Origin: Ichthyophis bannanicus
Lineage: Eukaryota > Chordata > Amphibia > Gymnophiona > Ichthyophiidae
Direction: 5' to 3'
Assembly (NCBI GenBank): GCA_033557465.1
Contig: CM066032.1
Span: forward strand, 59,742,955-59,806,954
Length of the DNA stretch: 64,000 bases
Shown here: piece after piece, positions 10,590-21,914 of the stretch
Numbering within the stretch: the stretch's first letter is position 1
Layout of the letters: each line of letters begins with the position of its first letter
Notes under the pieces: generated by a model
The model's database searches: none
What the model was told of the DNA's origin: nothing
What the model saw: only the letters and a program-made list of their open reading frames with translations
Made by a program: the position numbers and the translations under genes

Positions 10590-11060
10590 GGGATTTATGC
10601 TTTATTCCAGTTGATATACCGCCTTTTGCAAGCAGTCAAAATGATTTACAATCAATTGAAAAGAAAACAAGGGAATAAAGAATGCCATGTGCATTAAGAG
10701 GAAAGGAGAGAGAAAGAAGAGATCAGACATGGCTAGATCAGCCACGGGCTCTATCCAGCAGCCTTGAAGGCCTGCTCAGAAAGAAAGGTTTTTAGGGAAG
10801 TTTTAAATATTTTGTAGATGGTCTAAAGACTATTCCAAAGCAAAGGGGTGACAAAAAAGAACACAGAATGTCTGGTACACTCATATTTAGCTTTTGATGG
10901 GGGGAGCGGGGGGAGACATGTGAATGATTGCCATGTAATGAGGATTATTATTGCAAGGTTGGTGTTCAGTCGATTATGAATGTTGGGTTTAATTATCAAA
11001 TCCTGAAGGGGGCATAAGGCTAAAGGTTTTCCTAAGGCATCCAATATCTTGCATCGGCCC
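10590..11060 (-). mobile_element. L2-like LINE, 3' fragment
   Basis: Starts with the plus-strand phrase GATATACCGCC...TTTACAAT, the reverse of the usual L2-group 3' end. It continues into a degraded C-terminal coding piece at 10823-10870 (minus strand, FFFVTPLLWNSL, equivalent to the AWNSLP block of other copies). A related phrase starts the copy at 26160. Confidence 0.5.
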
Positions 11061-11089
11061 TGGGGTTGGTCTTAGTGTGTATGTGCATG

Positions 11090-11170
11090 TGCTGGGGGGG
11101 GGGGGAGTTTGTAGCTAGTTTTGTGGGATGTAGTGATGGGGCTTTAAAGCAGTTATGGGGTAAATTTGAG
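11090..11170 (+). repeat. Poly-G tract and G-rich degenerate tandem repeat
   Basis: Eleven or more G in a row at 11093-11105, then G-rich units (GTTTGTAGCTAGTTTTG, GCAGTTATGGGG). Similar units occur at 14230-14345 and 16710-16915, on the outer sides of the two L2 insertions. Confidence 0.5.
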
Positions 11171-11184
11171 ACAGCCTGGGAAGT

Positions 11185-11946
11185 GATGCTCTAACTGAGA
11201 TCTGGCTTCTCCCTGAAGACTCTACTTCAGCTGCAGTCCTCTGTCATTTGGGCTACCAATTCAATCATATGTCTCGCCCTGTTGGTCATGACGGTGGTGC
11301 TGGATTTTTATTCTCTCATTCCTGCTAATTTCCACCCTTCCTTTTGCCTCAGTCTCACTTCTTTCCTTCCTTTGAAGTTCACTCCATCTTCCTTTTTTCT
11401 CCACTACTTCTCCAGATAGCTGTCATTTATTGACCCCCATGGTAAGTCCATCTTTCCTTTTCTCATTGATTTTGACTTGTGGCTTTCCCTCTTTCTGGAT
11501 GCATCTTCCCCCTCCATTATTCTTAGGGATTTTAACATTTATGTTCATAACCTCTCTGACCCTCATACTTTAAAGCTACTTTCCCTTCCTTCCTCATTCA
11601 GCCTCCAAATGCACTCTACTGCTCCTACTCACCAGCAAGACCACTGCCTCAACCATGTCTTTTTCTCTAATTGCTTGCCCTCAAACTTCTACACCTCACT
11701 TCTTCCCTTATCTGACCATTACCTGCTAAACTTCACTCTTCATCATCCCTCATCTCAATCTCACTCAATCTCCTCCAACATCTTGAGGAATCTTCATGCT
11801 ATTGACCCATCAGCTCTCTCCACTGCTGTCTCATCATCTCTTTCCTCCACTATGCCATCTGATTCTGTTGATGGGCAGTATCTTCTTATAATTAGGTACT
11901 CTCCTCTGCTATGGATGCTCTTGCTCCTCTCTTTCCACATCCTGTG
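11185..11946 (+). pseudogene. L2 ORF2 endonuclease part, broken
   Basis: Fragments of an apurinic-type endonuclease are readable: LTEIWLLPED near 11195, the ILRDFNIYV block at about 11520 (the GDFN motif with Gly to Arg), and LSDHYLLNFTL at about 11720 (SDH motif). Several frame changes separate them. The enzyme would nick target DNA for target-primed reverse transcription. This copy is dead. Confidence 0.65.
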
Positions 11947-11959
11947 AGGTGTACTGTAC

Positions 11960-12181
11960 CTCAGAAGTATCCCAGTGGTTGAGGCAGCACCCTGAAACTG
12001 GAAAGACCTGTGTTGGAATCCCACTGACATCCTTGTGGCCTTGGGCAAGCCATTTAACCCTTCAATTGCTCAGGTAGAATTTTAGATTGTAAGCCCTCTG
12101 GGGAAAGGGAAATACCTAGGTTCCTGAATGTAACTCACCTTGAACTAAAGGTTGAAGCTAAATACTAATAAATAAATAAAA
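11960..12181 (+). mobile_element. MIR/CORE-type tRNA-derived SINE inside L2 copy 1
   Basis: The head looks like an RNA polymerase III promoter: an A-box-like CCCAGTGGTTGAGG near 11972 and a B-box-like GTGTTGGAATCCCA near 12011. The middle phrase CCTTGGGCAAGCCATTTAACC is typical of MIR/CORE SINEs. It then has an L2-type tail (TTGTAAGCCCTCTGGGG) and an (AAAT)n end. It interrupts the L2 between the endonuclease and RT parts. Confidence 0.65.
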
Positions 12182-12199
12182 CCTGCTATCTATATTCCT

Positions 12200-14045
12200 G
12201 TGCCTGCTCAGCTGAGAGTATTTGGCTCAAATCTCACATCCTTGCAGACTTCCTACATTTCAAATTCATTCTAGCCTCTTTCCAGTCAGCCATAGCACTT
12301 TCCAAGCAAGACAACTATGTCCATCTTACTAACTCTCTTGCTTCTGACCCTTGCCTTGTCTTTACAACTTTCAACTCTCTTACCAAAGTGCCTCCACCTT
12401 GGACCCCTCCTTCCCTTTCTGTCTGGACTTTGGCTATTTCCATGGCAAAGTCTACAAGATTACTGTTGAGTTACCCCTAGGGTCCTCTCCATCCTCTCTT
12501 CCTCCTCTATGCTCTCAAATCTTTCCCTCAACCTCTGTCACTCTTTCTTCCTTTTCTAAGATCACTGAGGAAGAAACCACACAACTTCTCTTCTCCTCTA
12601 AATTTACTGCCTGCTCTCTTGATCCCATTCCTATCCATCTCTTCCACTGTTATCCCTTCCATCTGTCATATCCCCAACTGTTCCTGCAGTCTTCAAGCAT
12701 ATTGTGCTTACACCTTTCCTCCAGAAACCAATCCTAGACTCTACCTGTCTTTCTAATTATTGATCCATCTCCTTCCTCCCTGTTATTTCTAAACTACTTG
12801 AACATGCAGTTCACTGTCATTGTCTTGACTTTCTCTTCTCAAGCTTTTCTGGATCCATTGCAATCTGACTTTTACCTTATACATTCTACTGAAACAGCTC
12901 TTGCCAAAGTCTCCATAGACTTGTTCCTTGCCAAATCCAAGGGCTTCCACTCAATTCTCATCCTTCTTGACCTTTCTGCTGCTTTTGATACTGTTGATCA
13001 CCACCTCCTTGATATTCTGTTCTTGCTTGGATTTAGGGGCTCTGTTCTGTCCTGGTTTCCTTCTTATTTTTCCTACCACACTTTTAGTGTATGTTCTGGT
13101 AGATCCTCCTTTTCTGTTATCCCATTTTCAGTCGGTGTACCCCAGGATCCTGTCTTGGCACCTCTCCTTTTCTCTCTCTACACCCAGTTTTTTGGTGCAC
13201 TCATCTCCTCCCATGGTTTTCAGTACCATCTCTATGCTGATGACTCTCATATCTATAGTACCTCTCTGCACCTGAAATCTCTTCAGGAATCCTGGCCCAG
13301 ATTTCTGCCTCAGTATCTGACATTGGTGCCTGGATATCTCACTGTCATCTGAAACTGAACATGGCCAAAATTGAACTTCTTATCTTTCCCCATAAAGTCA
13401 CCTCCGCCCTCCCTCCTTTCTCTATTTCTGTGGATAACACTCTACTCCTCCCTGTTTCCTTGGTTCACAAACTTAGGGTCATCTTTCATTCCACCCTCTC
13501 CTTCTCCACACACTTCTAAAGACAGCTAAAACCTGTAGTTTATTTTTCTATAACATCAGCAAAATTAATCCCTTTCTTTCTGAACACACTACTAAGACCC
13601 TTATCCATTTTCACAAATAATCTATTGCAATTTCCTCCTAGCTGGTCTTCCTCTGAATCATCTCTTCCCACGTCTGTCTGTTCAAAACTCAGCTGCATGT
13701 CTAATCTTCCACCAGCGTCGCTATGCTCAAGTCACTCCTCTTATCAAATCACTTCATTTGCTTGCTATCCCTTTCCGCATCCAATTTAAACGTCAATTAT
13801 TGACTTATAAATGCCTTTATTTGGCTATTCCTCTCTCATTTTTCCCTACAGCCTTCCTCGTGAACTCTAATCTTCCAGCAGATCCCTTCTGTCTTGGCCT
13901 TCTCTTCCACTGCTAATGCCAGACTTTAATCTTTCCATCTTGCTGCTCCTTATGCCTGGAACAAACTACTTGAGTTAGTATGTCAGGCTGTATCTCAGGC
14001 CCTGTTCAAATCCAGGCTAAAAACTCAGCTCTTTGAGACTGCTTA
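12200..14045 (+). pseudogene. L2 ORF2 reverse transcriptase part, broken
   Basis: RT blocks are clear at 12840-13352: [36 protein letters not shown] (motif A), [17 protein letters not shown] (motif B, normally PQGSVL) and YADDSHIY (motif C, about 13232). C-terminal remnants continue to the 3' end with multiple stops and frameshifts. It belongs to the L2-type group by the HSTETAL and [11 protein letters not shown] signatures. Confidence 0.75.
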
Positions 14046-14526
14046 AGGATCCTGATCCCCTTAGTCTACTGTTCATCTCCTATGTGTTTCCTTACCATTC
14101 CCCTAGATATATCCTAGTTCCCATTTGTTGTGTTGTCAGTCTTGACTAGACTGTAAGATCTGATGTGCAGGGACCATCTCTTACATGTCCCTGTACAGCA
14201 CTGTGAATACCTTGTAGCACTACACAAATGATAAGTAGTAATAGTAGTTTGGGGGTGGGGCAGCTTGGGTATGGATGGGGCAGATGTCGTAGATAGTTTT
14301 AGAGCTGGGGCATTTTGGGAGGTGGTGTGGCATTGGCCAGGGATAGTTTGCACTCTCCTCCACCCTTGATACTTTTGCCCCCCCCCTCATCCCCCGTCCT
14401 GTTAGGTGTTCTTCTCCTCAGCCCTGGCTCTCCCCTACCGCCCGCTCTCTGCACTCCTGTGCCCGCTTTGCTGAGCGTGCCTGGCTCAAATCCCGCTCTT
14501 ATCCTGACTTTCTCCACTTTAAATTA

Positions 14527-15879
14527 ATGCTCTCCTCCTTCCAATCAGCCATTGCGCTTTTCAAACAAATTTACTTCCTCAATCTGACTAACTCTCTTTC
14601 CTCTAATCCTCGTCATCTCTTTAGCACACTGAATTCTCTCCTCAGTGTGCCTCCACCCCTGATTCCTCCCTTTCTGCCCAAACGTTGGCTAACTACTTCC
14701 ATGACAAAATCCACACAATCACCCTCCAGTTCCCCTCCTCCCCCCCCCCTTATTTCCCATTTCTCCCCTCCCCAAACTTCTGCCACCCTTTCTTCCTTCC
14801 CTATGGTCTCTGATGAGGAACCGTCGCTCCTTCTCTCTTCCTCCAAACCTACTACCTGCTCTTCTGACCCCTTCCCCACCCACCTCCTTAGCTCCATCTT
14901 TTCATCTCTCGTCCCTTCTATTTCTCATATTCTTAACCTCTCTCTCTCCACTGCAACCTTCCCTTCTGTTTTCAAGCATGCTATGGTTACACCCCTCCTC
15001 AAAAAACCTTTACTTGATCCCACTTGTCCTTCTAACTATCGTCCCATCTCTCTCCTTCCTTTCATCTCTAAACTAGAGCGTGCAGTCTATCACCATTGTC
15101 TTGATTTCCTCTCCTCTCATACCCTCTTGGATCCTTTACAATCTGGCTTCCGTCCCCTACACTCCACTGAAACTGCTCTTTCTAAGTTCTCGAATGATTT
15201 GTTCTTGGCAAAGTCCAAAGGCTTTTACTCTGTCCTCATTCTTCTTGATCTCTCTGCTGTCTTCGACACTGTTGACCATGACCTTCTTCTTATCACCCTA
15301 TCCTCACTTGGATTCAAAGACTCTGTACTATCTTGGTTCTCTTCCTATCTATCCCATCACTCTTTCAGTGTGTGCTTCGATGGCTCCTCCTCCTCTTCAA
15401 CCCCACTACCTGTAGGAGTTCCTCAGGGTTCCGTCTTAAGTCCACTCCTCTTCTCTCTCTATACCCAATCCCTTGGCACCCTTATCTCTTCCCATGGCTT
15501 TCACTATCATCTCTATGCCGACGACTCTCAAATCTATCTTTCTGCACCTGTTATCTCTCCTGCTATCCAGTCTACGATCTCACTCTGCCTCTCTGACATT
15601 GCTGCCTGGATGTCCCACCGCCGCTTAAAACTGAACATGGCCAAAACTGAGCTTCTTATCTTTCCCCCGAATGCTTCCCCTCCTCTTTCCCCTTTCTCTC
15701 TCTCTGTTGATAACTCTGTACTCCTCCCTGTTTCTTCAGCATGTAACCTTGTTGTTATCTTCGATTCCTCTCTCTCTCTTTCTCTTCACATATCCAGCTC
15801 ATTGCTAAAACTTATTGTTTCTTTCTATACAATATTTCCAAAATTCACCCCTTCCTCTCTGTTGACACCACTAAATTGA
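14527..15879 (+). pseudogene. L2 ORF2 reverse transcriptase, 450-codon open fragment
   Basis: The longest L2 frame in the window. Motifs in order are: [13 protein letters not shown] (about residue 166); [18 protein letters not shown]; motif [19 protein letters not shown]; motif [18 protein letters not shown]; motif [10 protein letters not shown] with the catalytic Asp pair at 15520-15525; then [18 protein letters not shown]. It loses frame at about 15870 and continues in another frame at 15876-16110 (LITSRLDYCNVLLAGLP) and after the insertion at 16272-16539 (FAWNSLPISV). The catalytic residues look intact, but the endonuclease is absent, so the copy is not autonomous. Confidence 0.8.
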
Positions 15880-16097
15880 TTGTCCACTCCTTAATCACCT
15901 CCCGTCTTGATTATTGTAACGTTCTCCTTGCCGGCCTCCCTGCAAGCCACCTCTTTCCTCTTCAGTCAATTCAACACTCTGCTGCTCGACTCATTTTCCG
16001 CCAGTCTCGTTTTTCCCACATCACTCCTCTCCTTATGTCACTTCATTGGCTTCCCATCCATCTCCGTATCCAATTTAACTTACCTTCACGATATCTG

Positions 16098-16271
16098 TTA
16101 AAATGTAAATAGTTTTCCCCAGTTTAAGCCCATGTTACGCTCCCTGTTATTTGTAAACTTAAGACAGGTCTTATCTGTCTGAGTAAAATTTTGTTGTATG
16201 GAAACCGCACTGATAACAAAGAGCGTGGTATATAAGAACTGTTAAATAAATAAAAATAAATAAATAAATAT
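16098..16271 (+). mobile_element. Short L2-tailed insertion inside L2 copy 2
   Basis: About 170 bp splitting the L2 C-terminal coding region. It contains GGAAACCGCACTGATAAC and GCGTGGTATATAAGAACTG and ends in (AAAT)n. The same unit, with the phrase AAACCGCACTGAT and GCGGTATATAAGA, is present at 58268-58396, so it is an interspersed repeat. Confidence 0.65.
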
Positions 16272-16690
16272 TCACTCTTCTGCCCCCCAGTACCTTTCAT
16301 CTCTCATCTCTCCTTATACCCCCTCTCGGTTGCTTCACTCTTCTAACAGTCTTCGTTTATCTGTGCCCTTTACTCGTACTGCCAATTCCAGACTTCGCTC
16401 CTTCCAACTGGCAGCACCCTTTGCTTGGAATAGTCTTCCTATCTCTGTGCACCAGGTGTCCTCCGTGGCCATTTTCAAGTCCAGACTAAAATCCCACCTC
16501 TTCACTATTGCTTTCAGTTCCTGTCTTACCCTATCTTGATCTCTCTATCAACATTTGCTTACTTTGTCCTGTAAATTTTTGTTATTTGTATTATTTAACT
16601 TATTTTGTTTTCTGTCTTATTAGATTGTGAGCTCTGATGAGCAGGGACTGTCTCTCTTCTATGTTTGTACAGTGTTTTGTATGGTGCGGT

Positions 16691-17285
16691 GCTTTATAAG
16701 TCTTTAATAATATTTTTGGGGATAAGGGCTGTTTGGGGATGCAAAAGCAGTTATGAAAGTTGTGGCAGTTTGGGTAGTGGAAGAGAAGTTGTAGGGGCTA
16801 GCTTAGGTAGTGGAGAGCAGTTTAGAGGTAGTTTAAGGGAGTGGGGCAGTTTGGGTGATGGAGAGGCATTTATCGGGGGTAGTGCAAGTGACAGATTTGG
16901 AGGGTGGAGGGTGTGGGGAGAAGAGAGGACAGGGAAGAGGTTGTTTGCAAGGAGGAATTCCCTTACTGCTATTTAAGTTTCTTTGCTGCAGAAACTGAAA
17001 CTACTTTGCATTCTCAACCCATTTATATAATTGTTTCCAATTTTTGTTGGGTTGGAAACAATAAAGACGTCTGCCAAATCAGAATAAGCCTTTTTCTGTT
17101 TTTATGATGAGGAATAGAAAGCAAAATATAAGAAGCAATCTTGCATATTTTCCTTCCTCTCGAGATCTCATCCTCTAGCCCAGCCTTCAGTTACAGTAAT
17201 TCTGTGTCCAAATAAAAGGGAAGGCAGACCGGAAATGCTGAGCTTCACAGAAATCATAAAAGTCCCCCTTATGTCTTGGAGAGGG
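16691..17285. repeat. G-rich degenerate tandem repeat and flanking DNA
   Basis: 16710-16915 is built of units like GGGGCAGTTTGGGTGATGGAGA and relates to 11090-11170 and 14230-14345. 16920-17285 shows no gene. Confidence 0.4.
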
Positions 17286-17289
17286 GGGG

Positions 17290-18760
17290 CACACACAGAC
17301 TAGAATGTACTACTACAACTACTATTGAACATTTGTATAGCTCTACAAGACATACGCAGCGCTGCACAGACACATGTAAAAGGCAGTCCCTGCCCATCAG
17401 AGCTTACAATCTAGTCAAGACAGACAACACAGTAGCTGTAGACATGGGATACATTTAGGGGGAATGGTAAAGGAACACAAAAGAGACCAAGTGAGTCAAG
17501 ATCCAAAAGCAGCAGCGAAGAGGTGAGTTTTCAGCCTGGATTTGAAAAGGGTCAGAGAAGACGCCTGACGGATAGACTCAGGTAGTTTGTTCCAGGCATA
17601 AGGAGCAGCAAGGTGAAGGGAGCGAAGTCTGGAGTTAGCAATAGAAGAGAAGGGTAAAGATAGAAGTGATTTGCCAAAAGAGTGGAGTTCCCGAGGAGAG
17701 GTGTAGGGAGAGATAAGAGAGGAAAGGTAGTGAGGAGCTACAGAGTGAAAGCACTTATAGGTCAGCAGGAGAAGTTTGAACTGGATGCGGAAATGAATAG
17801 GGAGCCAATAAAGTGACTTGAGAGGGGTAATATGAGCATGATGAGGCTGTGAGAAGATTAGCCGCACAGCAGAGTGTTGAACAGATGAAGGGGAGAGAGA
17901 TGATTCAGAGGGAGACCAGCAAGGAGTAGTTACAATAGTCAAGACAGGAGGTGATTAAGGAGTGGATAAGTGTCTTAGTAGTGTGTTCAGAAAGGAATGG
18001 ATGAATTTTGTTGATGTTAAAGAGAAAGAAACGGCAGGTTTTAGCTTTCAGTTGGATGTGTTTGGAGAAGGAAAGAGAGCAGTCAAAGACAACTCCAAGG
18101 TTGTGAGCTGAGGAGACAGGGAGGAGGAGAAAGTTATCCACAGAGATTGAGAAAGGATGAAAGGGCGAGGAGGGTTTAGGGGGGAAAATAAGAAGCTCAG
18201 TTTTGGCCATGTTCAATTTCAAGTGACAGTGAGACATCCATGCTGCAATGTCAGAAAAGCAGGCAGGCAGAGATCAAGGCCTGGATTACCAGAGAGATTT
18301 CAGGTGTAGAGAGGGAGATTTGGGAGTCATCAGCATAAAGATGGCACTGAAAGCCATGGGAAGAGATGAGCGCACCAAGGGACTGGGTATAGAGAGAGAA
18401 AAGGAGTGGACTCAAAACAGATTACTGAGGTACACCAACTGACAGCGGGATAATAGTAGAGGAGGATCTTCCAGAACAAACACTGAAAGAGTGAAGGGAG
18501 AGATAAGAAGAGAACCAGGATAGCACAGAGCCCTTAAAACCAAGCAAGGAGAAGGTGTCAAGGAGAAGGATGTGGTCAACAGTGTCAAAAGCAACAGAAA
18601 GGTGAAGAAGAATGAAGATCGAGTAAAGGCAATTGGATTTTGTCAGGAATAGATCGCTGGAGACTTTGGCAAGAGCCATTTTGGTAGAATGTAAAGAACG
18701 AAAGCCAGATTGTAAAGGATCCAGGAGGGCTTGAAAGGAGAGAAAATAATGTAATGTACA
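17290..18760 (-). mobile_element. L2-like LINE, copy 3 (5'-truncated)
   Basis: Minus-strand L2. Its 3' end (plus-strand CCCTGCCCATCAGAGCTTAC at about 17390) is at the left. RT and C-terminal pieces run to about 18700, where the element begins within the RT finger region. Confidence 0.8.
17496..18715 (-). pseudogene. L2 ORF2 reverse transcriptase, 3' part, broken
   Basis: Three frames make up the remnant. 18715-18422 has LILL-HLSVAFDTVDHILL (motif A) and SVGVPQ before a stop. A gap then carries YADDSQIS at about 18324-18335. 18237-17905 has [15 protein letters not shown], and 17942-17496 has LYWLPIHFRIQFKLL and YAWNKLPESIRQASS. The Asp pair of motif C is retained but the gene is frameshifted at least twice. 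Confidence 0.75.
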
Positions 18761-18769
18761 GTATAGTTC

Positions 18770-19355
18770 AGTTATACATTTTGCAAATCAAAAAATGGCA
18801 TTTTTGCACTTTTGGAAAATATCCCAATGCACAAAGCCCTCTTGATCTATTATTTTTCTCTGAAAAAAGGTTTGTTAAATAAGGCACAAGGAGCGAACCT
18901 TTTTTAAGAAAAAAGAATGTTCTAGAATAAGAGATCATAGTATGTGACTGCAGGGGCTAAACTCAAGAGCAGCATCAGAAAATATTATTATTATTTTTTA
19001 TTTTATATTCACATTTGTTATTTACCTTATCCTGAATAAAGTCAGCAAAAGTGAAGTCCACAGCTCATTGCCCTACCTGCCTTCACCTGCTTTTTTCAGA
19101 CTTCCTACTGTATTCGTATACAAAAACTTAAAATCCAACCAGTATCCTTTACCTGTCTTCTCTCCCTACTTTCCTTCACACAACAATCCTTTACCCCTTC
19201 ACAATCTTTCATGTGTCTCTCCTCATATATCACAGCAGAAACACCAGCTTAAATAGCAAGATCCTGACCTGTTTCTGAAGTTGATCATAATCTTTCAATG
19301 CTGTTATTGTATGAGACCATCCATTGCGTCATATAGCGCCAATGACTGGAGACAC
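18770..19355. other. Non-coding interval
   Basis: A/T-rich DNA with no gene. It ends in the target site of the L1 insertion. Confidence 0.5.
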
Positions 19356-19372
19356 AAAAAAACATGGCTATC
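19356..19372. repeat. Left target-site duplication of the L1/Tx1-like element
   Basis: AAAAAAACATGGCTATC directly before GGGGACTTCC. It pairs with 25957-25972. Confidence 0.85.
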
Positions 19373-19602
19373 GGGGACTTCCGGTTGGGCAATGAGCTGA
19401 TCGGGTGAGTCAAGATCAGCTCCGGGTAATCTGCCCCGCAAATCGGCTTTAAATTCTTTAAAGGTGGATGCTAACCACAACTATCTCTTTCTAAGACCAA
19501 GGGGTTTGTCATCTAGTGCTGGAAGCTGTTTTCCCTTTGACAAGAAGCCCGATGGCGTCGAAACCACCATGAAGGGAGAAGCCGTGAGCCACGGAGGGTA
19601 AA

Positions 19603-20376
19603 ATGGCGGAGGGAGCGCCGGCTAGCCCGAAATCGGGTGGTACTCCAGACCTGGTTGCGGAGGTGAGCGCCGCGGTGGTCCAGGCGCTGGATGCCCGGTT
19701 CCAGGATCTGGCGGACCAGATACAGACTGTCAGCCAACGTTTTACTGACTATACCGGGAGGCTGGACCAAGTAGAGACCCGAGTATCGGACGTGGACGAC
19801 ACCCAACACTCCCTAACAGCTAAAGTGGAGGCCTTGGAGACCCTGGTTAAGCAGCAGGGTGACAAGCTAGACGAGCTGGAAAATCGAGGGAGGCGCAAGA
19901 ACCTACATTTCATCAGGGTTCCAGAGAGTGTGGCGGATGGCGCCCTTTTTGGTTATCTACAGACCTGGATTGAAAACTTGTTGCAAGGCCGGAGCATGGA
20001 CCCCATAAAGTTGGAGCATGTGCATCGGTTGGGCCAGCGGAGAGAACAAGCAAGGCGGCCACGAGCGGTTATCGCGCGCTTTTTGGACTACCGGCAAAAA
20101 GAGGCTGTGCTGAAAGCTGCGCGGAGCCGAAAGATGCATCAGCAGGACTCGGAGCCTATCCTCGTGTTACAGGACTACTCGGCCCTAGTTAGTCAGCAAC
20201 GCCGGGCCTTCTCGGGGATCTGTACGCAATTATTGAATAAAGGAGTGCGGTTTTCGCTGCTATATCCTGCCCGGCTTCGGGTGGAGGTCCAGGGACAGAC
20301 CCGCTACCTGACATCACCGACAGCAGCTGCCGCTTTGCTGGACACCCTGGGCACCCCGGCTGCATCGCCCTCGTGA
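19603..20376 (+). CDS. L1 ORF1p-like RNA-binding protein
   Basis: 257 codons, ATG in a good context (AAAATGG), uninterrupted. The N-terminal 25 residues are disordered. Residues about 30-100 show a heptad pattern (VETRVSDVDDTQHSLTAKV, ALETLVKQQGDKLDELENRG) expected to form the trimeric coiled coil. NRGRRKNLHFIRVPE then starts the RNA-recognition domain, with HRLGQRRE and PRAVIARFLDYRQKE blocks; the C-terminal domain has YPARLRVEVQGQTRYL. The length is short compared with mammalian ORF1p but normal for amphibian and fish L1/Tx1 types. It would bind element RNA as a chaperone. It is preserved while ORF2 is not. Confidence 0.85.
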   Translation: MAEGAPASPKSGGTPDLVAEVSAAVVQALDARFQDLADQIQTVSQRFTDYTGRLDQVETRVSDVDDTQHSLTAKVEALETLVKQQGDKLDELENRGRRKNLHFIRVPESVADGALFGYLQTWIENLLQGRSMDPIKLEHVHRLGQRREQARRPRAVIARFLDYRQKEAVLKAARSRKMHQQDSEPILVLQDYSALVSQQRRAFSGICTQLLNKGVRFSLLYPARLRVEVQGQTRYLTSPTAAAALLDTLGTPAASPS

Positions 20377-21914
20377 ATTTTGGATTGCCAGTATGATGGC
20401 GTTGGGCTGTTTTGCGGAGGGAAAGAGGCCTAAGGAACTGCTGTAGATCTGGACTATAGCAGCTAAGCTGTTTTTTTTATTTCAGGGTAACACTGTTTAA
20501 TTCCTGGCTTTCTTTGTGGTGGCCTGTTACATTTAGCCACACTGTTTCCACTGCTCCCTTGTCTGAGCTGTTAAGATGGCGACATTGTTAAATTGTTATT
20601 GTGTTTCAATTGTTCCGTTGAGTAACCATATGTGCAGTTCCCTGCTTGTTTGCGCTGAGTGAATGGAATGGATGCCTGTGTGGCCAGGTGAGGGTCTGTT
20701 GTGGGCCTGGAGGAGGGGGGTTTATTATTTGTAATGGTAACTATGAGATTTGTTCATGTGCTCCCGTCCCTCTTTGTTCCTCATGCTGGGGCGAGGCACA
20801 GCGTAGGAGGGAGAGATGTGCCTCGCGAGTTACTTCTTTATCTAAGCCCGAAGGTGAGGACCTGGGGGGTGGGGGGGCTTTGGGTTGGTTGGAGAGAGGC
20901 TGGTGGGGGAAGGTCCTCACCGCCACATGTTCTGATGGAACTAAGCCGCATTTGGTAGACTGAACTGGGGAGAGGGCATTCTGGGCGAGGCCCCTTGAGG
21001 GGAGGGAGGAGACGGGTCATGCAATCCCTCGGCTCTCACCCTGGTGATTGTACCTGTTAGGGAGGATGCTGATAGGTAAATGGGGCTGAATGGGACAGAT
21101 GAGTGTGGGGGGGGGATGTGTGTTGTGGGTGTAAGCGTGGAATGAGGGGATGTGTGGATTGTTTATTCTGTACTTTAATATTTTCTTGATGTTCGTTTAT
21201 TTTCCTGCGGTGACCTATAACGGCTTGATGGCGCTCCCCTATGTCACCCTTTGGACAACAATGTGGCATCCTCACTGAATCGGGGCAGGGGGGTGGAGGG
21301 ACAGGCTTGATAGGGGGGTCTAGGCTGTGCTTTGGGAAGGTTTGCTATACGAAGCTATGGAGGTGAAATACAGCTGAAATGAGTATTGGTTGGAGGGTTG
21401 ATATGGAGGGGAGATTCGGGGCACTAGACCTGGGGAGGAGGGGATGGAAGACCTAGGGGGTAAGGAGGAATGAGTCTTGGAATAGGGGGGAGGAGCCGGA
21501 TGGGTATTCAGTGCTAATAGTTAATGGAGTAGGCCAGGGAGTGTTTGGTATCGTGAGGAGTGGAGGGGGGGGGATGGTGGAGAGTACTGGGATATCCATA
21601 CTGTGGGGATAGGAAGAGAATGGAATTCTACAAGACAGTTAGGTTCACTGTTGGATTCGGGAAAGTGGGGGCAGTCCCGACTGCCTTAGGGAAGTTGTCC
21701 AGCCTGATGGTTGGACTTGATTGCCTCGGGGTGGGGGGGTGGTGGGTGGGAGAGGGAGAAGGGTGGGGGGGGGGTAGGATAGCGCACACTCCACTATTTA
21801 TTTGTAGGTGGCACTATATTTTCTCGCTGGATGATTGGGGGGGGGGCTCCAGGCTGGGGGAGCTCCTCTGCTGTGCTTGGAGTTTCTTACTTGGCTGGAC
21901 CTTGGCACTGCCCC
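20377..21914 (+). other. 1.5-kb G-rich inter-ORF spacer of the L1
   Basis: There is no coding sequence that I can support. The plus strand has many G runs (for example at 20870, 21105, 21490, 21570, 21735, 21765 and 21835), so G-quadruplex formation in the RNA is possible. Such spacers are usually short in L1 elements. Confidence 0.6.

Larger units (their letters stand above)
11170..14250 (+). mobile_element. L2-like LINE, copy 1
   Basis: The element contains endonuclease remnants (11185-11946), a SINE-like insertion (11960-12181), reverse transcriptase remnants (12200-14045) and a 3' end AGACTGTAAGATCTGATGTGCAGGGAC. That 3' phrase recurs in copies 2 and 3. The element sits in a G-rich repeat that resumes at 14230. 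Confidence 0.8.
14350..16690 (+). mobile_element. L2-like LINE, copy 2 (5'-truncated)
   Basis: Begins in the linker before the RT (CTCTGCACTCCTGTGCCCGC, as also seen at about 12190 in copy 1). It runs through the RT and C-terminal domain and ends with AGATTGTGAGCTCTGATGAGCAGGGAC plus a tail at about 16690. It is interrupted by a short insertion at 16098-16271. The reading frame is better preserved than in copy 1. Confidence 0.8.
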
